NCBI RefSeq assembly: GCF_000013985.1
Contig: NC_008048.1
Coordinates: 1,860,001-1,924,000 of the forward strand
Source: Sphingopyxis alaskensis RB2256
GTDB lineage: Bacteria; Pseudomonadota; Alphaproteobacteria; Sphingomonadales; Sphingomonadaceae
Length of the DNA: 64,000 nucleotides
Reading direction: 5' to 3'
The translations under genes were made by a program, and so were the position numbers. Below the pieces are notes generated by a model. That model saw only the letters and a list, made by a program, of their open reading frames with translations, had not been told where the DNA came from and ran no database searches. Shown here piece by piece: positions 50,804 to 60,567 of this stretch. Every line of letters begins with the position of its first letter. Within the stretch, counting starts at the first letter, position 1.

Positions 50804-51613
50804 TTATTGCTGGACCTGCACCTGGACAACCAGATTTTCCTCCGCCGCGCCATAGCGCATCCCGCGTACCGGCGCGGCGTCGCGATAATCGAGTCCCGTC
50901 GCGACGCGGATATAGCGCTGGTCGGGCGAATGGCCGTTGCTGACGTCGAAGCCGATCCAGCCGATATGGTCGAAATGCGCCTCCGCCCAGCCGTGCGTTG
51001 CATCCTGGTGCGTGCGATCGTTCATCATCAGATAGCCCGAGACATAGCGCGCCGGGTGCCCCAGGTGCCGCATCGCGGCGATGAAGATATGCGCATGATC
51101 CTGGCACACCCCGCCCTCGCCGCCGAGCGCCTGTTCGGCGCTCGTCTCGGCATCGGTGACGCCGATCCGGTAGGGCAGCCTGTCCAGGATCAGCGCCGAC
51201 AGCGCGTGCGCCCGCTCGATGTCGCTTGCATGATCGCGGCCCAGCTCGGCGGAGAGCGAACGCACGCCGCGCCCCGCGCGCGTCAGCGGCGTCGGAAGCA
51301 GAAAGGTCCAGAGCGGCATCGCGCCGCGGTGCGGCCCGATCACTCCGTCCCAGGTAATCAGTTCGACCTCGCCGGTGCAGCGGACGACCAGTTCGCTCGC
51401 GCCACCGTCGACCGCGACCAGATCGACGCCATTGCCGTGATGGTCGGTATAGTGAAGCTGTTGCGCGCCGCCCTCGATTTCGATCCGCCAGTCATGAATC
51501 AACTGCTGTCCCGGCCGCTCCTTGGGCGTCAGTTTCAACTGCTGGAGCGCGTAGCGCACCGGGCTGTCATATTGATAATGGGTGATATGTTCGACGCGCA
51601 GCCGCATGGTCAC
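50804..51613 (-). CDS. Transglutaminase-family protein
   Basis: 269 residues. N-terminal beta domain (RLRVEHITHYQYDSPVRYAL) and the papain-like core with Cys (EGGVCQDHAHIFIAAMRHLG), His (THGWAEAHFDHIGWIGFDVS) and Asp/Asn (SNGHSPDQRYIRVATG), so a complete Cys-His-Asp triad is plausible. The enzyme is likely a protease or amidoligase partner rather than a crosslinker. Overlaps the alpha-E gene by 4 bp and precedes Anbu. Confidence 0.9.
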   Translation of the reverse strand: MTMRLRVEHITHYQYDSPVRYALQQLKLTPKERPGQQLIHDWRIEIEGGAQQLHYTDHHGNGVDLVAVDGGASELVVRCTGEVELITWDGVIGPHRGAMPLWTFLLPTPLTRAGRGVRSLSAELGRDHASDIERAHALSALILDRLPYRIGVTDAETSAEQALGGEGGVCQDHAHIFIAAMRHLGHPARYVSGYLMMNDRTHQDATHGWAEAHFDHIGWIGFDVSNGHSPDQRYIRVATGLDYRDAAPVRGMRYGAAEENLVVQVQVQQ

Positions 51614-52551
51614 TCCACGAAACGGTAATCGCGCTCGATCTGCCGCGCGAGAGCGGCATTGGCGCGAAGGAAATCGGTGATGAACTCGTGCAGCCCGCCG
51701 TCAAAGATCGCCGCGATCGGCCGCGACAGCCGGTCGTTGCAGATCGACGCCCCCATCCGCACCGCCTCGGTCTCTTCGCCATAAGCGCGCGCGAGCCAGC
51801 CGAGATTGTCGTTCATCTTGTCGCAGCAAAAGGCCAGGCTGCGCGGCATCTGTCTGTAGAGGATCAGGAACTCCGCGATCTTCAGCGCGCTGATTTCGGT
51901 GCCATAGAGCCAGTGATAGGCGCGATGCGCCGACACCGAACGCAGGATCGTCTCCCACTGCACATTGTCGATCGAGGTGCCGATATGCGCAACCGAGGGC
52001 AGCAGGAGATAATATTTGACGTCGAGGATGCGCGCGGTGTTGTCGGCGCGTTCGAGGAAGGTGCCGAGGCGCGAGAAATTATAGCCGTCGTTGCGCAGCA
52101 TCGTGCCCGCGAAGGCGCCGCGCACCAGCCCGCTCTGCTGGCGGATCGCCGCGAGCACGTCGGGCAGATCGTCCTCGCGCACCGGCCGCTTCAAAAGCGT
52201 GCCCAGCGTCATCCAGCTCGTGTTGATCGCCTCCCACGCCTCGCGCGTCAGATAGGTGCGTGCGGTGCGGGCATTGTCGCGCGCGCGCTTGATCACCGAC
52301 AATATGCTCGACGGATTGGCGGGGTCACGCAGCATGAAATCGACGACGCGCTGCGAATGATAATCCTCATGCGCCTGCCGAAAGGCATAGTCCTGTCCCG
52401 CGGTGACGAGCACCGACCGCCATTCGGCCGCCGCGGTGTTCGACCGCGTCAAGGCGATGCGGAACCCCGCGTCGATCAGCCGCGCATTGTTTTCGCTGCG
52501 CTCCAGATAGCGCGCCATCCAGTAAAGGGCACCGGCGGTTTTCCCTAGCAT
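51610..52551 (-). CDS. Alpha-E domain protein
   Basis: 313 residues, nearly all helical: MLGKTAGALYWMARYLERSE, NNARLIDAGFRIALTRS, GMLRNDGYNFSRLGTFLERA-like core and LAFCCDKMNDNLGWLARAYG. The alpha-E family (COG2307) has no known activity but accompanies circularly permuted ATP-grasp and transglutaminase genes, as here. Coupled to the transglutaminase gene by a 4-bp overlap. Confidence 0.9.
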   Translation of the reverse strand: MLGKTAGALYWMARYLERSENNARLIDAGFRIALTRSNTAAAEWRSVLVTAGQDYAFRQAHEDYHSQRVVDFMLRDPANPSSILSVIKRARDNARTARTYLTREAWEAINTSWMTLGTLLKRPVREDDLPDVLAAIRQQSGLVRGAFAGTMLRNDGYNFSRLGTFLERADNTARILDVKYYLLLPSVAHIGTSIDNVQWETILRSVSAHRAYHWLYGTEISALKIAEFLILYRQMPRSLAFCCDKMNDNLGWLARAYGEETEAVRMGASICNDRLSRPIAAIFDGGLHEFITDFLRANAALARQIERDYRFVE

Positions 52552-52562
52552 GGGCAGATTCC

Positions 52563-52652
52563 CGTCGCCGCCGCGAAGGTGGGGGCCGCTGGCGGCTTAC
52601 GCCGCAACGAAGGGTCAGGCTGTCGGCGGCCCCCGCCTTCGCGGGGGCGACG
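52563..52652. repeat. Palindromic repeat family CGTCGCCCCCGCGAAGGCGGGGG, copy 2
   Basis: CCGTCGCCGCCGCGAAGGTG is mirrored by CCCCGCCTTCGCGGGGGCGACG. It sits inside the Anbu cluster, between the ATP-grasp and alpha-E genes, and could reduce read-through between them. Confidence 0.78.
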
Positions 52653-52681
52653 ATCAGTTTTTGAAGCGCCGCCCATCCCCA

Positions 52682-54121
52682 TCAATCCTCCAGCACCCAG
52701 GTGTCCTTCGTCCCGCCGCCCTGGCTCGAATTGACCACGAGCGACCCCCTGGTCATCGCAACGCGCGTCAGCCCGCCCGGCGTGATGCGGATGCCCCGCG
52801 GCGACATCAGCACAAAGGGGCGCAGATCGACATGCCGCGGTGCGAGGCCCGCCCTGGTGAAGATCGGCACCGTCGACAGCGACAGCGTTGGCTGCGCGAT
52901 ATAATTGCGCGGATTGGCCTCCAGCTTCGCGCGGAAGGCCGCAAGCTCCTTCTTCGTCGCCGCCGGGCCGACGAGCATCCCGTATCCGCCCGACCCGTGG
53001 ACTTCCTTGACCACCAGTTCGGGCAGGCGGCCCAGCACCTCCTTCAGCTGGTCGGGATCGCTGCACCGCCATGTGGGCACATTGGGGAGCAGCGCCTTCT
53101 CGCCCGTATAAAATTCGATGATGTCGGGCATATAGCTGTAGAGCGCCTTGTCGTCGGCGATGCCGGTGCCCGGCGCGTTGGCGATCGTGATCCCTCCGGC
53201 ACGATAGACGTCCCAGATACCGGGCACGCCGAGCAGCGAGTCGGTTCGGAAATTGAGCGGATCGAGGAAATCGTCATCGACGCGGCGATAGAGGACGTCG
53301 ATCGGCGTATAGCCCTGCGTCGTGCGCATCGCGACGCGACCGTCGACGACGCGCAAATCATGCCCCTCGACCAGTTCGGCGCCCATCTGGTCGGCGAGAA
53401 AGCTGTGCTCGAAATAGGCGCTGTTGTGGATGCCCGGCGTCAGCACCGCGACCGTCGGCGTCCCCCCGCACGCGGGCGGCGCGCAGGCGGCGAGCGATTT
53501 CAAGAGGTTGAGCGGATAATCGCTGACCTCGCGCACCGAAATCTTCGCGAACAGCTCGGGAAACATCTGAAGCATCGTTTCGCGATTCTCGAGCATATAG
53601 GACACGCCCGACGGCGTGCGCGCATTATCCTCGAGCACATAGAAGTCGTCGGCGCCGGTGCGCACGATGTCGATGCCGCTGATATGCGTATAGACACCCC
53701 CCGGCGGATCCATGCCCATCATCATCGGCAGGAAGGCCTCGTTGCGCGAAATCAGCTCGGTCGGCACGCGCCCCGCGCGCAAAATCTCCTGCCGATGATA
53801 GATGTCGTGGAGAAAGGCGTTGAGGGCGCGCACGCGCTGTTCGATACCGCGCGACAACCGCCGCCATTCGCTCGCTGAAATGATCCGCGGCACAACGTCG
53901 AAGGGGATCAGCCGCTCGTCGGCCTCGTCCTGCCCATAGACGTTGAAGGTGATGCCCGTGGTGCGGAAAAAGGCCTCGGCCTGCTGTGCCTTGCGCTGGA
54001 TGCGCGCCGCGTCCTCGCGGCCGAACCAGTCCGCATAGTCGCGATAGGGCGCCCGGACCGCGCCATCCTGTCCCGTCATCTCGTCGAAAAAGGAAATGCC
54101 CCAGCCCTTTCCACGCAACAT
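52682..54121 (-). CDS. Circularly permuted type 2 ATP-grasp protein
   Basis: 479 residues starting MLRGKGWGISFFDEMTGQDG. The COG2308 pattern is seen in VRALNAFLHDIYHRQEILRA, DIVRTGADDFYVLEDNARTP, SGVSYMLENRETMLQMFPEL, VVKEVHGSGGYGMLVGPAAT and YIAQPTLSLSTVPIFTRAGL. Such enzymes are predicted to form peptide or amide bonds using ATP. It is the first gene of the Anbu cluster; substrate unknown. Confidence 0.9.
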   Translation of the reverse strand: MLRGKGWGISFFDEMTGQDGAVRAPYRDYADWFGREDAARIQRKAQQAEAFFRTTGITFNVYGQDEADERLIPFDVVPRIISASEWRRLSRGIEQRVRALNAFLHDIYHRQEILRAGRVPTELISRNEAFLPMMMGMDPPGGVYTHISGIDIVRTGADDFYVLEDNARTPSGVSYMLENRETMLQMFPELFAKISVREVSDYPLNLLKSLAACAPPACGGTPTVAVLTPGIHNSAYFEHSFLADQMGAELVEGHDLRVVDGRVAMRTTQGYTPIDVLYRRVDDDFLDPLNFRTDSLLGVPGIWDVYRAGGITIANAPGTGIADDKALYSYMPDIIEFYTGEKALLPNVPTWRCSDPDQLKEVLGRLPELVVKEVHGSGGYGMLVGPAATKKELAAFRAKLEANPRNYIAQPTLSLSTVPIFTRAGLAPRHVDLRPFVLMSPRGIRITPGGLTRVAMTRGSLVVNSSQGGGTKDTWVLED

Positions 54122-54303
54122 GCCACCGGCCCTGCCGCGCGCATTGGTCGGCGTGCGCGGCCGCGTTTTCCTGCCTGCTGCGTCGCTTGTCTGGCTACGC
54201 GGCCGCCAAGCTTATGCCGGGGATGCTAATCGCGCGCCTGTGCGTTGGCAAGCGGACTCATGGCGCCGATTGACGCGGTAACATCAAGGGATTGCTCACA
54301 TTA
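54122..54303. other. Promoter region of the Anbu cluster, no gene seen
   Basis: About 180 bases between the ATP-grasp start and the 267-bp element. No clear hairpin or motif beyond AT-poor sequence. Confidence 0.35.
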
Positions 54304-54570
54304 GAGCGCGATGACCTGATATTGACCCACCGTGATTGCCCCCTGAAGTTCGTCGGCAAGAAGCGTCTCGCAGGACGGGCTGGTTGCCCGGACCAGAGAC
54401 GCGCCGCTGTCCGGCGGGCTTCAGGGGGCAACCCCTCCAGGGCGGGTCGATTTTGGCCGATTGCCACGTTGCTCGTCGGGCGCGATGTCCCGCATCGCGC
54501 CGCTCCTCGCGCCTCGCACTCGGCCAAAATCGCCTCCGTCACGGTGGATCAATATCATGTCATCGCGCTC
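54304..54570. mobile_element. 267-bp MITE-like element, copy 1
   Basis: The ends GAGCGCGATGACCTGATATT and (reverse) GAGCGCGATGACATGATATT form ~32-bp terminal inverted repeats. TA flanks both sides (54302-54303 and 54571-54572). The inside is rich in nested dyads (TGCCCCCTGAAG with CTTCAGGGGGCA; GCGTCTC with GAGACGC), so a transcript would fold strongly. No transposase is encoded. Copy 2 lies inverted at 61650-61916 with the same length. Confidence 0.85.
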
Positions 54571-54628
54571 TAGAGCGGCGTGCTGCCAAGTTTCGCTGCC
54601 CTCCCCTGAAGGGGAGGGCAGGATCAGA

Positions 54629-57364
54629 TCAAATCGCCCCGTGGCAATGCTTGTATTTGCGCCCCGACCCGCACGGGCACGGCGCGTTGCGACTGATCTC
54701 CATCGCCGCATAGGGGTTCTCGCCCCTGGCGATGTCGTGCTTGGGCACCTGCATCGGGGGCAGCGTGTCGGCGATCACCCCCAGCGACCCCGCATCGACG
54801 TCGGCGCTGTTGTCCTCGCCGGTGAAGGGGTCGATGTGCGTCGTCAGGAAATCGGGAAGCTCGGGCAGCGGCATCGGTTCGGGTTCCTGGAACTGGAAAT
54901 CGATGCGCGCGACGGTGCGCGTCACATCCTCGCGGATGTTCGACAGCATCCGCTCGAACAGCGCGAACGCCTCCTGCTTATATTCGTTGATCGGCTGCTT
55001 CTGTGCATAGGCGCGCAGGAACACCACCTGCCGAAGCGCGTCGAGCGTCGCGAGATGCTCCTTCCAATGGTGATCGAGCGTCTGGAGCAGGATCGACTTT
55101 TCGATGCCCTTCCAGGTTTCCGCATCGACCAGCGCCGCCTTTTCGGCGGCTGTCGCGTCGGCCATCCGCTGCAGCCGCTCCTCGAACATTTCGGGGTCGA
55201 CGGCATCCTCCTGCATCCACTCGTCGATAGGCGGATGCAGGTTCAGAATGTTCGCCACACGCTCCTTCATGCCTTCGACATTCCATTGCTCGGGATAGCT
55301 TCCCGGCGGGCAGGCGTCGGCGACGATCGCATTGACCGTTTCGGCGCGCATCGCCGCCATCACGTCGTCGACGGTCTCGCTGTCGATGATCTCGCCGCGC
55401 TGTTCATAGATGACCTTGCGCTGGTCGTTCATCACATTGTCATATTCGACGACCTGCTTGCGGATGTCGTAATTGCGCGCCTCGACCTTCTTCTGCGCGG
55501 TCTCGATCGCCTTCGACAGCCATTTCGACCCGATCGCCTCGCCATCCTCCAGATTCTTGTTCATCATCTTGGCGAACAGCGTGTCGGGACCAAAGATGCG
55601 CAGCAGGTCGTCGTCGAGGCAGAGATAGAATTTGCTGAGGCCGGGGTCGCCCTGCCGTCCCGAACGACCGCGCAGCTGATTGTCGATGCGGCGGCTTTCG
55701 TGGCGCTCGGTCGCGAGCACGAACAGCCCGCCGGCGGCCTTCACCGCCTCGCGCTCGGCGGCGACCTCTTCGCGGATGCGCGCCTCGGCGGCGTCGCGCT
55801 CGGGCCCGGCGGGCATGTCCTTGAGCTCATCCTCGATGCGGAACTCCTCGTTGCCGCCCAGTTTGATGTCGGTGCCGCGGCCCGCCATGTTGGTCGCGAT
55901 GGTGACCGCACCGCTGCGTCCCGCCTGCGCGACGATACGCGCTTCGCTCTCGTGGAAGCGTGCGTTGAGGACGCTGTGCGCGACGCCTTCCTTTTCGAGG
56001 AAGGAGGAGAGCAGCTCGGACTTCTCGATCGACACCGTGCCGACGAGCACCGGCTGGCCGCGCTCCTGCGCCTCGCGGATCGTGCGCGCGATCGCACCGA
56101 ACTTGTCGTTGATATTTTTGTAAAACTCGTCCTCTTCGTCGATCCGCGCGATCGGGCGATTGGTCGGGATGGTGACGACGTTCATCTTGTAGATGTCGAA
56201 AAACTCGGCCGCCTCGGTCGCCGCGGTGCCGGTCATGCCCGAAAGCTTCGGATACATGCGGAAATAATTCTGGAAGGTGATCGACGCGAGCGTCTGGTTC
56301 TCGGGCTCGATCTGCACGCCTTCCTTCGCCTCGACCGCCTGGTGCAGACCGTCGGACCAGCGGCGCCCCTCCATCATGCGGCCGGTGAACTCGTCGATGA
56401 TGACGACCTTGCCGTCCTTGACGATATAGTCGGTGTCGATGCGGAACATCTGGATCGCTTTCAGCGCCTGATTGACGTGATGGACGACCTGGGTGTTTTC
56501 GATGTCGTAAAGGTTGCTGCCCTGGAGCAGCCCCGCGGCTTCGAGCAGCCGCTCGACATGCTCGGTGCCTTCTTCGGTCAGGTTGATGGACTTGGACTTT
56601 TCGTCCTTCTCATAATCCTCTTCGGTGAGCTGGAGCACCACCTCGTTGACGCGGATATAGAGTTCGGACTTGTCGTCGGTCGGCCCGGAGATGATGAGCG
56701 GCGTGCGCGCTTCGTCGATCAGGATCGAATCGACCTCGTCGACGATGCCGAAATTGAACGGGCGGTGGACCATCTGCGCGCGGTCGAACTTCATATTGTC
56801 GCGCAGATAGTCGAAGCCCAGCTCGTTGTTCGTCGCATAGGTGATGTCGCTGTTATAGGCCTCGCGCCGCTGCGTCTCGTTGAGGTTCGGGACGATCACG
56901 CCGGTGGTCAGCCCCAGGAAGCCATAGACGGCGCCCATCCATTCGGCGTCGCGGCGCGCCAGATAGTCGTTGACGGTGACGACATGCACGCCCTTGCCGC
57001 TCAGCGCGTTCAGATAACAGGGCAGGGTCGCCATCAGCGTCTTGCCCTCGCCCGTCGCCATTTCGGCGATCTCGCCGCGGTGGAGGACAACGCCGCCGAT
57101 CATCTGGACGTCGAAATGACGCATCCCCAATGTGCGCACCGCCGCCTCGCGCACCGTGGCAAAGGCTTCGGGCAGAATGTCGTCGAGCGTTTCGCCCGCG
57201 GCCAGCCGCGCGCGGAAGGTTGCCGTCTGCCCCTGCAATCCGGCGTCATCGAGCGCCTGCATCGCGGGTTCGAAGGCGTTGATCCGCTCGACGATCTTGC
57301 GGATCGAATTGACATAACGGTCGTTGGACGAGCCGAACAGGCTCTTGGCAAGGCCAGCAAACAT
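54629..57364 (-). CDS. secA: Preprotein translocase ATPase SecA
   Basis: 911 residues, full length. [20 protein letters not shown]; Walker [43 protein letters not shown]; helical scaffold and wing; and the C-terminal zinc motif [14 protein letters not shown], which binds SecB. It drives protein export through SecYEG. The gene ends ~60 bp from the 267-bp element. Confidence 0.98.
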
Positions 57365-57480
57365 GGAATGATCCTTGGAAAATCAGTAGAATGGGCGGCG
57401 TCCGCGGACGCGCGCATGTCGAAAAAGGGAAATGCCCGTTGCGGGGCGACGCCGGGGGTCCGGGCGCGGCGACCCGGCCG

Positions 57481-57747
57481 CTATTCGAGCGCGCGGTCGC
57501 TGCCGGTGAGGAGTCCGGGGAGGTGCGGCGGCGCGGCCTTGCGCGGCTTGTCGCAGGCCGTCGAACTGCGCCGCGTCGGCGCGTTGGTCGCGGGGCGGCG
57601 AACGCTGTCGCTCGCCTCGGCCTTGGTCGAGCTTTCGGCGAGCAGCACGAGCGACCCCATCGCCGCCGGCATGGCAGGCGCGGCAACCGCCCGGTCGGCA
57701 CCCGCCAGTCCGGTCAGCAAAGCCAGCAGGGTCAGCAAAAACCGCAA
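57481..57747 (-). CDS. Small exported protein of unknown function
   Basis: 88 residues: a signal peptide (MRFLLTLLALLTGLAGADRAVA) and then a short polar part rich in Ser, Arg and Pro with one Cys (RRSSTACDKPRKAAPPHLPG). No family recognised. Lies 116 bp upstream of secA on the same strand. It may be lineage-specific; a chance ORF is possible. Confidence 0.45.
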   Translation of the reverse strand: MRFLLTLLALLTGLAGADRAVAAPAMPAAMGSLVLLAESSTKAEASDSVRRPATNAPTRRSSTACDKPRKAAPPHLPGLLTGSDRALE

Positions 57748-57769
57748 GAATCGCCCCTCGTTTTCGTGA

Positions 57770-58301
57770 CGGAGCGGAAATTATTGCGCCCCGTTCGCTG
57801 AACATAGGGTGAAAGGGGGATGACGTCTAGGGGTGAGCGGAGTGCCCGCTTTGGGTGGGGAGCTGCCAGTCGTTTTCGGTTATGCAGAGCGAGGTCCGCG
57901 ATCCGGTCGGGGCAAGATCTGTGGATACTCTCCAAAGGTCAGGAAAGGTCAGCCTTATGCGGCCGCCGAACTGCCGCTCCGGTCGGACATGCCACAGTCG
58001 GCTCCTGCCCGCGCCCACAGGCCTGACAGCCATCGCTTTTGTCCGCATATTGAAAGAGCCGGGATGAAGGCTGGCACAGCCGGGTCATGTAGGACAGCGT
58101 TTTTTTGCGCAGCGGGTGTCCGGCTTGGGGTGGGGATCTGCCATAAAGCCCTCTCCCCTTCAGGGGAGAGGGTTGGGAGAGGGGGACCATCCAAACCCCT
58201 CTCAACTGCGGCTAGGCAGCAAGCTGCCAAGCCTTCGTGTCTCTCCCCTGAAGGGGAGAGAGCCCGAAATGCCAACGTCCGCAACCGGTCGAAACCGGCC
58301 A
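57770..58301. other. Long intergenic stretch with palindromic repeat
   Basis: About 530 bases with no convincing gene. The right part (58150-58262) is a palindromic repeat: CCCTCTCCCCTTCAGGGGAG is mirrored by CTCTCCCCTGAAGGGGAGAG, with GGCTAGGCAGCAAGCTGCC between. A related unit is at 59747-59866. The left part (57840-58120) has short frames only. Confidence 0.5.
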
Positions 58302-58805
58302 TCATCTCAGCTCAGGATTCAACGCCCGCACCTCCTGCAAAAAACTCTTCGGCTTCTTGAACAACCTGCTCCTGCGATTGACCTTCAGCCCCGCGACCTC
58401 GGCCAGCTCCATCACGAAATGGACGCAGTTGCGCCTGTTCAGGCTGTAGCTCGGCTGCTTGCGGTCGCGCCATTCGGCGACCTTCGCCAAAATCCGCGCA
58501 TAGGTCGCGTCGTCGACGACGACGTCGAACTGGCGGTCGCTCTTGGCGATATAATCGGGCTTCGACGATTCGACCTTGCCCTTCACCGATCCGAACAGGA
58601 TCGCCGGGCTCACCGACACAGCGGTAAAGCCGTAATTGGCGTCGACCGCCGCGCCCGTCGCGTCGAGTGTGCCCTTCATCACGATGAAGGCGTGCGGAAA
58701 GCGGTCGCCGAAATCATGGCTGTAGAAGCTGACCGTCACCGCGGCCTGCGCCGACGCAAAACAGAACAGCAACAGCGAGGCGAGCATCAGGGGAAAGCGC
58801 AGCAT
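58302..58805 (-). CDS. Exported protein, possible permuted NlpC/P60-like fold
   Basis: 167 residues from MLRFPLMLASLLLFCFASAQ, a signal peptide. An N-terminal His region (YSHDFGDRFPHAFIVMKG) and a C-terminal Cys region (YSLNRRNCVHFVMELAEVAG) have the order expected of permuted papain-like (YiiX/DUF830-like) proteins, which would place a Cys-His pair at the active site. The assignment is a motif-level guess. The last residues, FLQEVRALNPELR, are intact. Confidence 0.6.
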   Translation of the reverse strand: MLRFPLMLASLLLFCFASAQAAVTVSFYSHDFGDRFPHAFIVMKGTLDATGAAVDANYGFTAVSVSPAILFGSVKGKVESSKPDYIAKSDRQFDVVVDDATYARILAKVAEWRDRKQPSYSLNRRNCVHFVMELAEVAGLKVNRRSRLFKKPKSFLQEVRALNPELR

Positions 58806-58855
58806 CGCCAAGCTGATACCGGCCGCACCGCCGCCCGCCAAGTCGCGATTGCCGC

Positions 58856-58871
58856 TTGACGATCACGTCAA
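58856..58871 (+). promoter_or_regulatory. Palindrome TTGACG-ATCA-CGTCAA before the SDR gene
   Basis: A perfect 6-bp dyad with 4-base spacer, the same half sites as at 43708-43725. It lies 44 bp before the SDR start and 50 bp from the divergent exported-protein start, so it could control either. Confidence 0.5.
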
Positions 58872-58914
58872 CTTCGCATCTTGTGCAATTGACATGAATG
58901 TAAGGAGGGAGCGG

Positions 58915-59718
58915 ATGGCGCGGAAGGCGATTTTCATCACCGGCGGGGGTTCGGGCATCGGCCGCGCGGTCGCGCGCCATTTTGCCGGTCAGGGCTGGTT
59001 CGTCGGCATCGCCGATGTCAACGCGCAGGGGATCGACGAAACCGCGGCGCTGCTTCCCGACGGCGCCGCGTCGCGGCACGTCATGGACGTGCGCGACCGC
59101 GACCAGTGGAAAGCCGCGCTCGACGCATTCGCGCGCGCCAGCGGCGGCCGCCTCGACGTGCTGTTCAACAACGCCGGCATCGGATCGGGGGGCCAGTTCA
59201 TCGACATGGCGCCCGAAGAGGCGGACCGGCTGATCGCGATCAATTTCGGCGGCGTCGTCAACGGCATCTATATGGCGCTGCCTTTGCTGCGCGCGACGCC
59301 GGGATCGGCCATCCTCAACACGGGATCGGCGTCGGGATTCTATGGCGTCGGCGGGCTCGCGGTCTATTCGGCGACCAAATTCGCGGTGCGCGGGCTCACC
59401 GAAGCGCTCGAAATCGAGTTCGCCAAGCACGGCATCAAGGTTCGCTCGCTGATGCCCGGCTTCATCGACACGCCCTTGCTCGATCAGGTCAGCGCCGACA
59501 GCAACGAACCCGCACGCAGCCGACTGGCAGCCAGCGGGTTCGAGATTTCGCCCGTCGAGGATGTCGCGCGCGCGGCGTGGGACGCCGTCCACGGCGACCG
59601 GGTGCATGTGCCCGTCGGCAAGATGGCCCGCCGCCTCGCCCGCCTCGCCCGCTGGTTCCCCGGCCTGATCGCGCGCCAGTCGAAGAAGGTCGACGGGCTG
59701 GGCGCCGCAGGGGATTGA
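58915..59718 (+). CDS. Short-chain dehydrogenase/reductase
   Basis: 267 residues, start MARKAIFITGGGSGIGRAVA with AAGGAGGGA upstream. NAD(P) loop TGGGSGIG, NNAGIGSGG, the Ser (ILNTGSASGFYG) and YSATK (Y-x-x-x-K) active site are complete. ADVN after the second strand suggests NAD(H). Substrate unknown; the shared palindrome with the enoyl-CoA hydratase hints at acyl-CoA or lipid metabolism. Confidence 0.9.
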   Translation: MARKAIFITGGGSGIGRAVARHFAGQGWFVGIADVNAQGIDETAALLPDGAASRHVMDVRDRDQWKAALDAFARASGGRLDVLFNNAGIGSGGQFIDMAPEEADRLIAINFGGVVNGIYMALPLLRATPGSAILNTGSASGFYGVGGLAVYSATKFAVRGLTEALEIEFAKHGIKVRSLMPGFIDTPLLDQVSADSNEPARSRLAASGFEISPVEDVARAAWDAVHGDRVHVPVGKMARRLARLARWFPGLIARQSKKVDGLGAAGD

Positions 59719-59746
59719 CAGGCGGTGGCTTGGGGTTGGGGGCTGT

Positions 59747-59866
59747 CACAGCCCTCTCCCCGTCAGGGCAGAGGGTTGGAAGAGGGGGCTGACGCGGTTC
59801 AGGCCCTTCTCGACTGCGGCTGGCCGGACAGGCCGGCAAGCCGCGTATCGCGCGCCTGAAGGGGAG
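59747..59866. repeat. Palindromic intergenic repeat related to 58150-58262
   Basis: CAGCCCTCTCCCCGTCAGGG...GAGGGTTGGAAGAGGGG with CGACTGCGGCTGGCCGGACAGGCCGGC, matching the order of elements in the 58150 unit (CTCTCCCC, GAGGGTTGG.AGAGGGG, CAACTGCGGCT). It is worn at the right end. Confidence 0.6.
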
Positions 59867-59905
59867 ATTGCCGATCCCCAAACGTCCGCTTCCGGCGGAA
59901 AACCG

Positions 59906-60553
59906 TCATTCGCGCAGTCCTCGCAGCGCCGCACCCGCCGCAAACGGACCGATCACCGTCAGCAGCAGGCTCGTCGCCGCAAGCAGCTTGATCGCGCCGC
60001 GTCCCGACGGGTCGAGCATCCCGGCGCCAAAGATCAGCAGCGGCACCGCGAGCGGGAGTATGAGCAGCCCGCCGACCGCGCTCCCGCCCTTGTGACCGGC
60101 GGTCAGCGCGGCGCTCAGCACCGCAAGCGACGCGAGCGCCGGAACCGCGAGGGCAATCCCCATCGCAAGCGTTTCGACGCGCGCGGCGTCCTGCGCGAGC
60201 AGGGCGGAGGCGGGCAGGAGCGCGACGAGCAGCGGTATGCCAAAGGCGATCGCGTGCGCGACAATCTTCACGGCTGCGACCAGCTCATCGGCGAAGCCGC
60301 GGACCGCGAGCTGATCAAGCACGCCCGCGTCGCGGTCGGGCCGCACCAGCCGGTCGATCGGCAGCAGCGCGGCGAGCAGCGCGGCCACCCAGACCATTCC
60401 GCCGCCCGCACGGCGCAGCAGCGGCGCGTCGGGGCCAACCGCAAAGGGAAAGGCGGTCGCGACGAGCAGGAAGAAGAGCACCGGCAGCCACAGCGCCCCG
60501 CTGCCCCACGCGCGGCGCAGGTCGCGCCAGAAGAGGGCGATAAGTGCGGTCAT
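59906..60553 (-). CDS. ccmB: Heme exporter protein B (cytochrome c maturation)
   Basis: 215 residues with six hydrophobic segments (ALWLPVLFFLLVATAFPFAV; MVWVAALLAALLPIDRL; IAFGIPLLVALLPASALLA; LAVPALASLAVLSAALTAG; GGLLILPLAVPLLIFGAGM; LLAATSLLLTVIGPFAAGAA) and the family's RPDRDAGVLDQL. With CcmA it forms the ABC complex that releases holo-CcmE. No ccmC, D or E follows here; they must be elsewhere. Confidence 0.9.
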   Translation of the reverse strand: MTALIALFWRDLRRAWGSGALWLPVLFFLLVATAFPFAVGPDAPLLRRAGGGMVWVAALLAALLPIDRLVRPDRDAGVLDQLAVRGFADELVAAVKIVAHAIAFGIPLLVALLPASALLAQDAARVETLAMGIALAVPALASLAVLSAALTAGHKGGSAVGGLLILPLAVPLLIFGAGMLDPSGRGAIKLLAATSLLLTVIGPFAAGAALRGLRE

Positions 60554-60567
60554 GCGCGATCCCGGTC

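Noticed and set aside
54461..57769. 1102-codon open frame on the + strand opposite secA
   Set aside because: secA on the other strand is unmistakable over its full length; long antisense frames are expected in high-GC DNA and this one has low-complexity Arg/Asp/His-rich sequence without domains.
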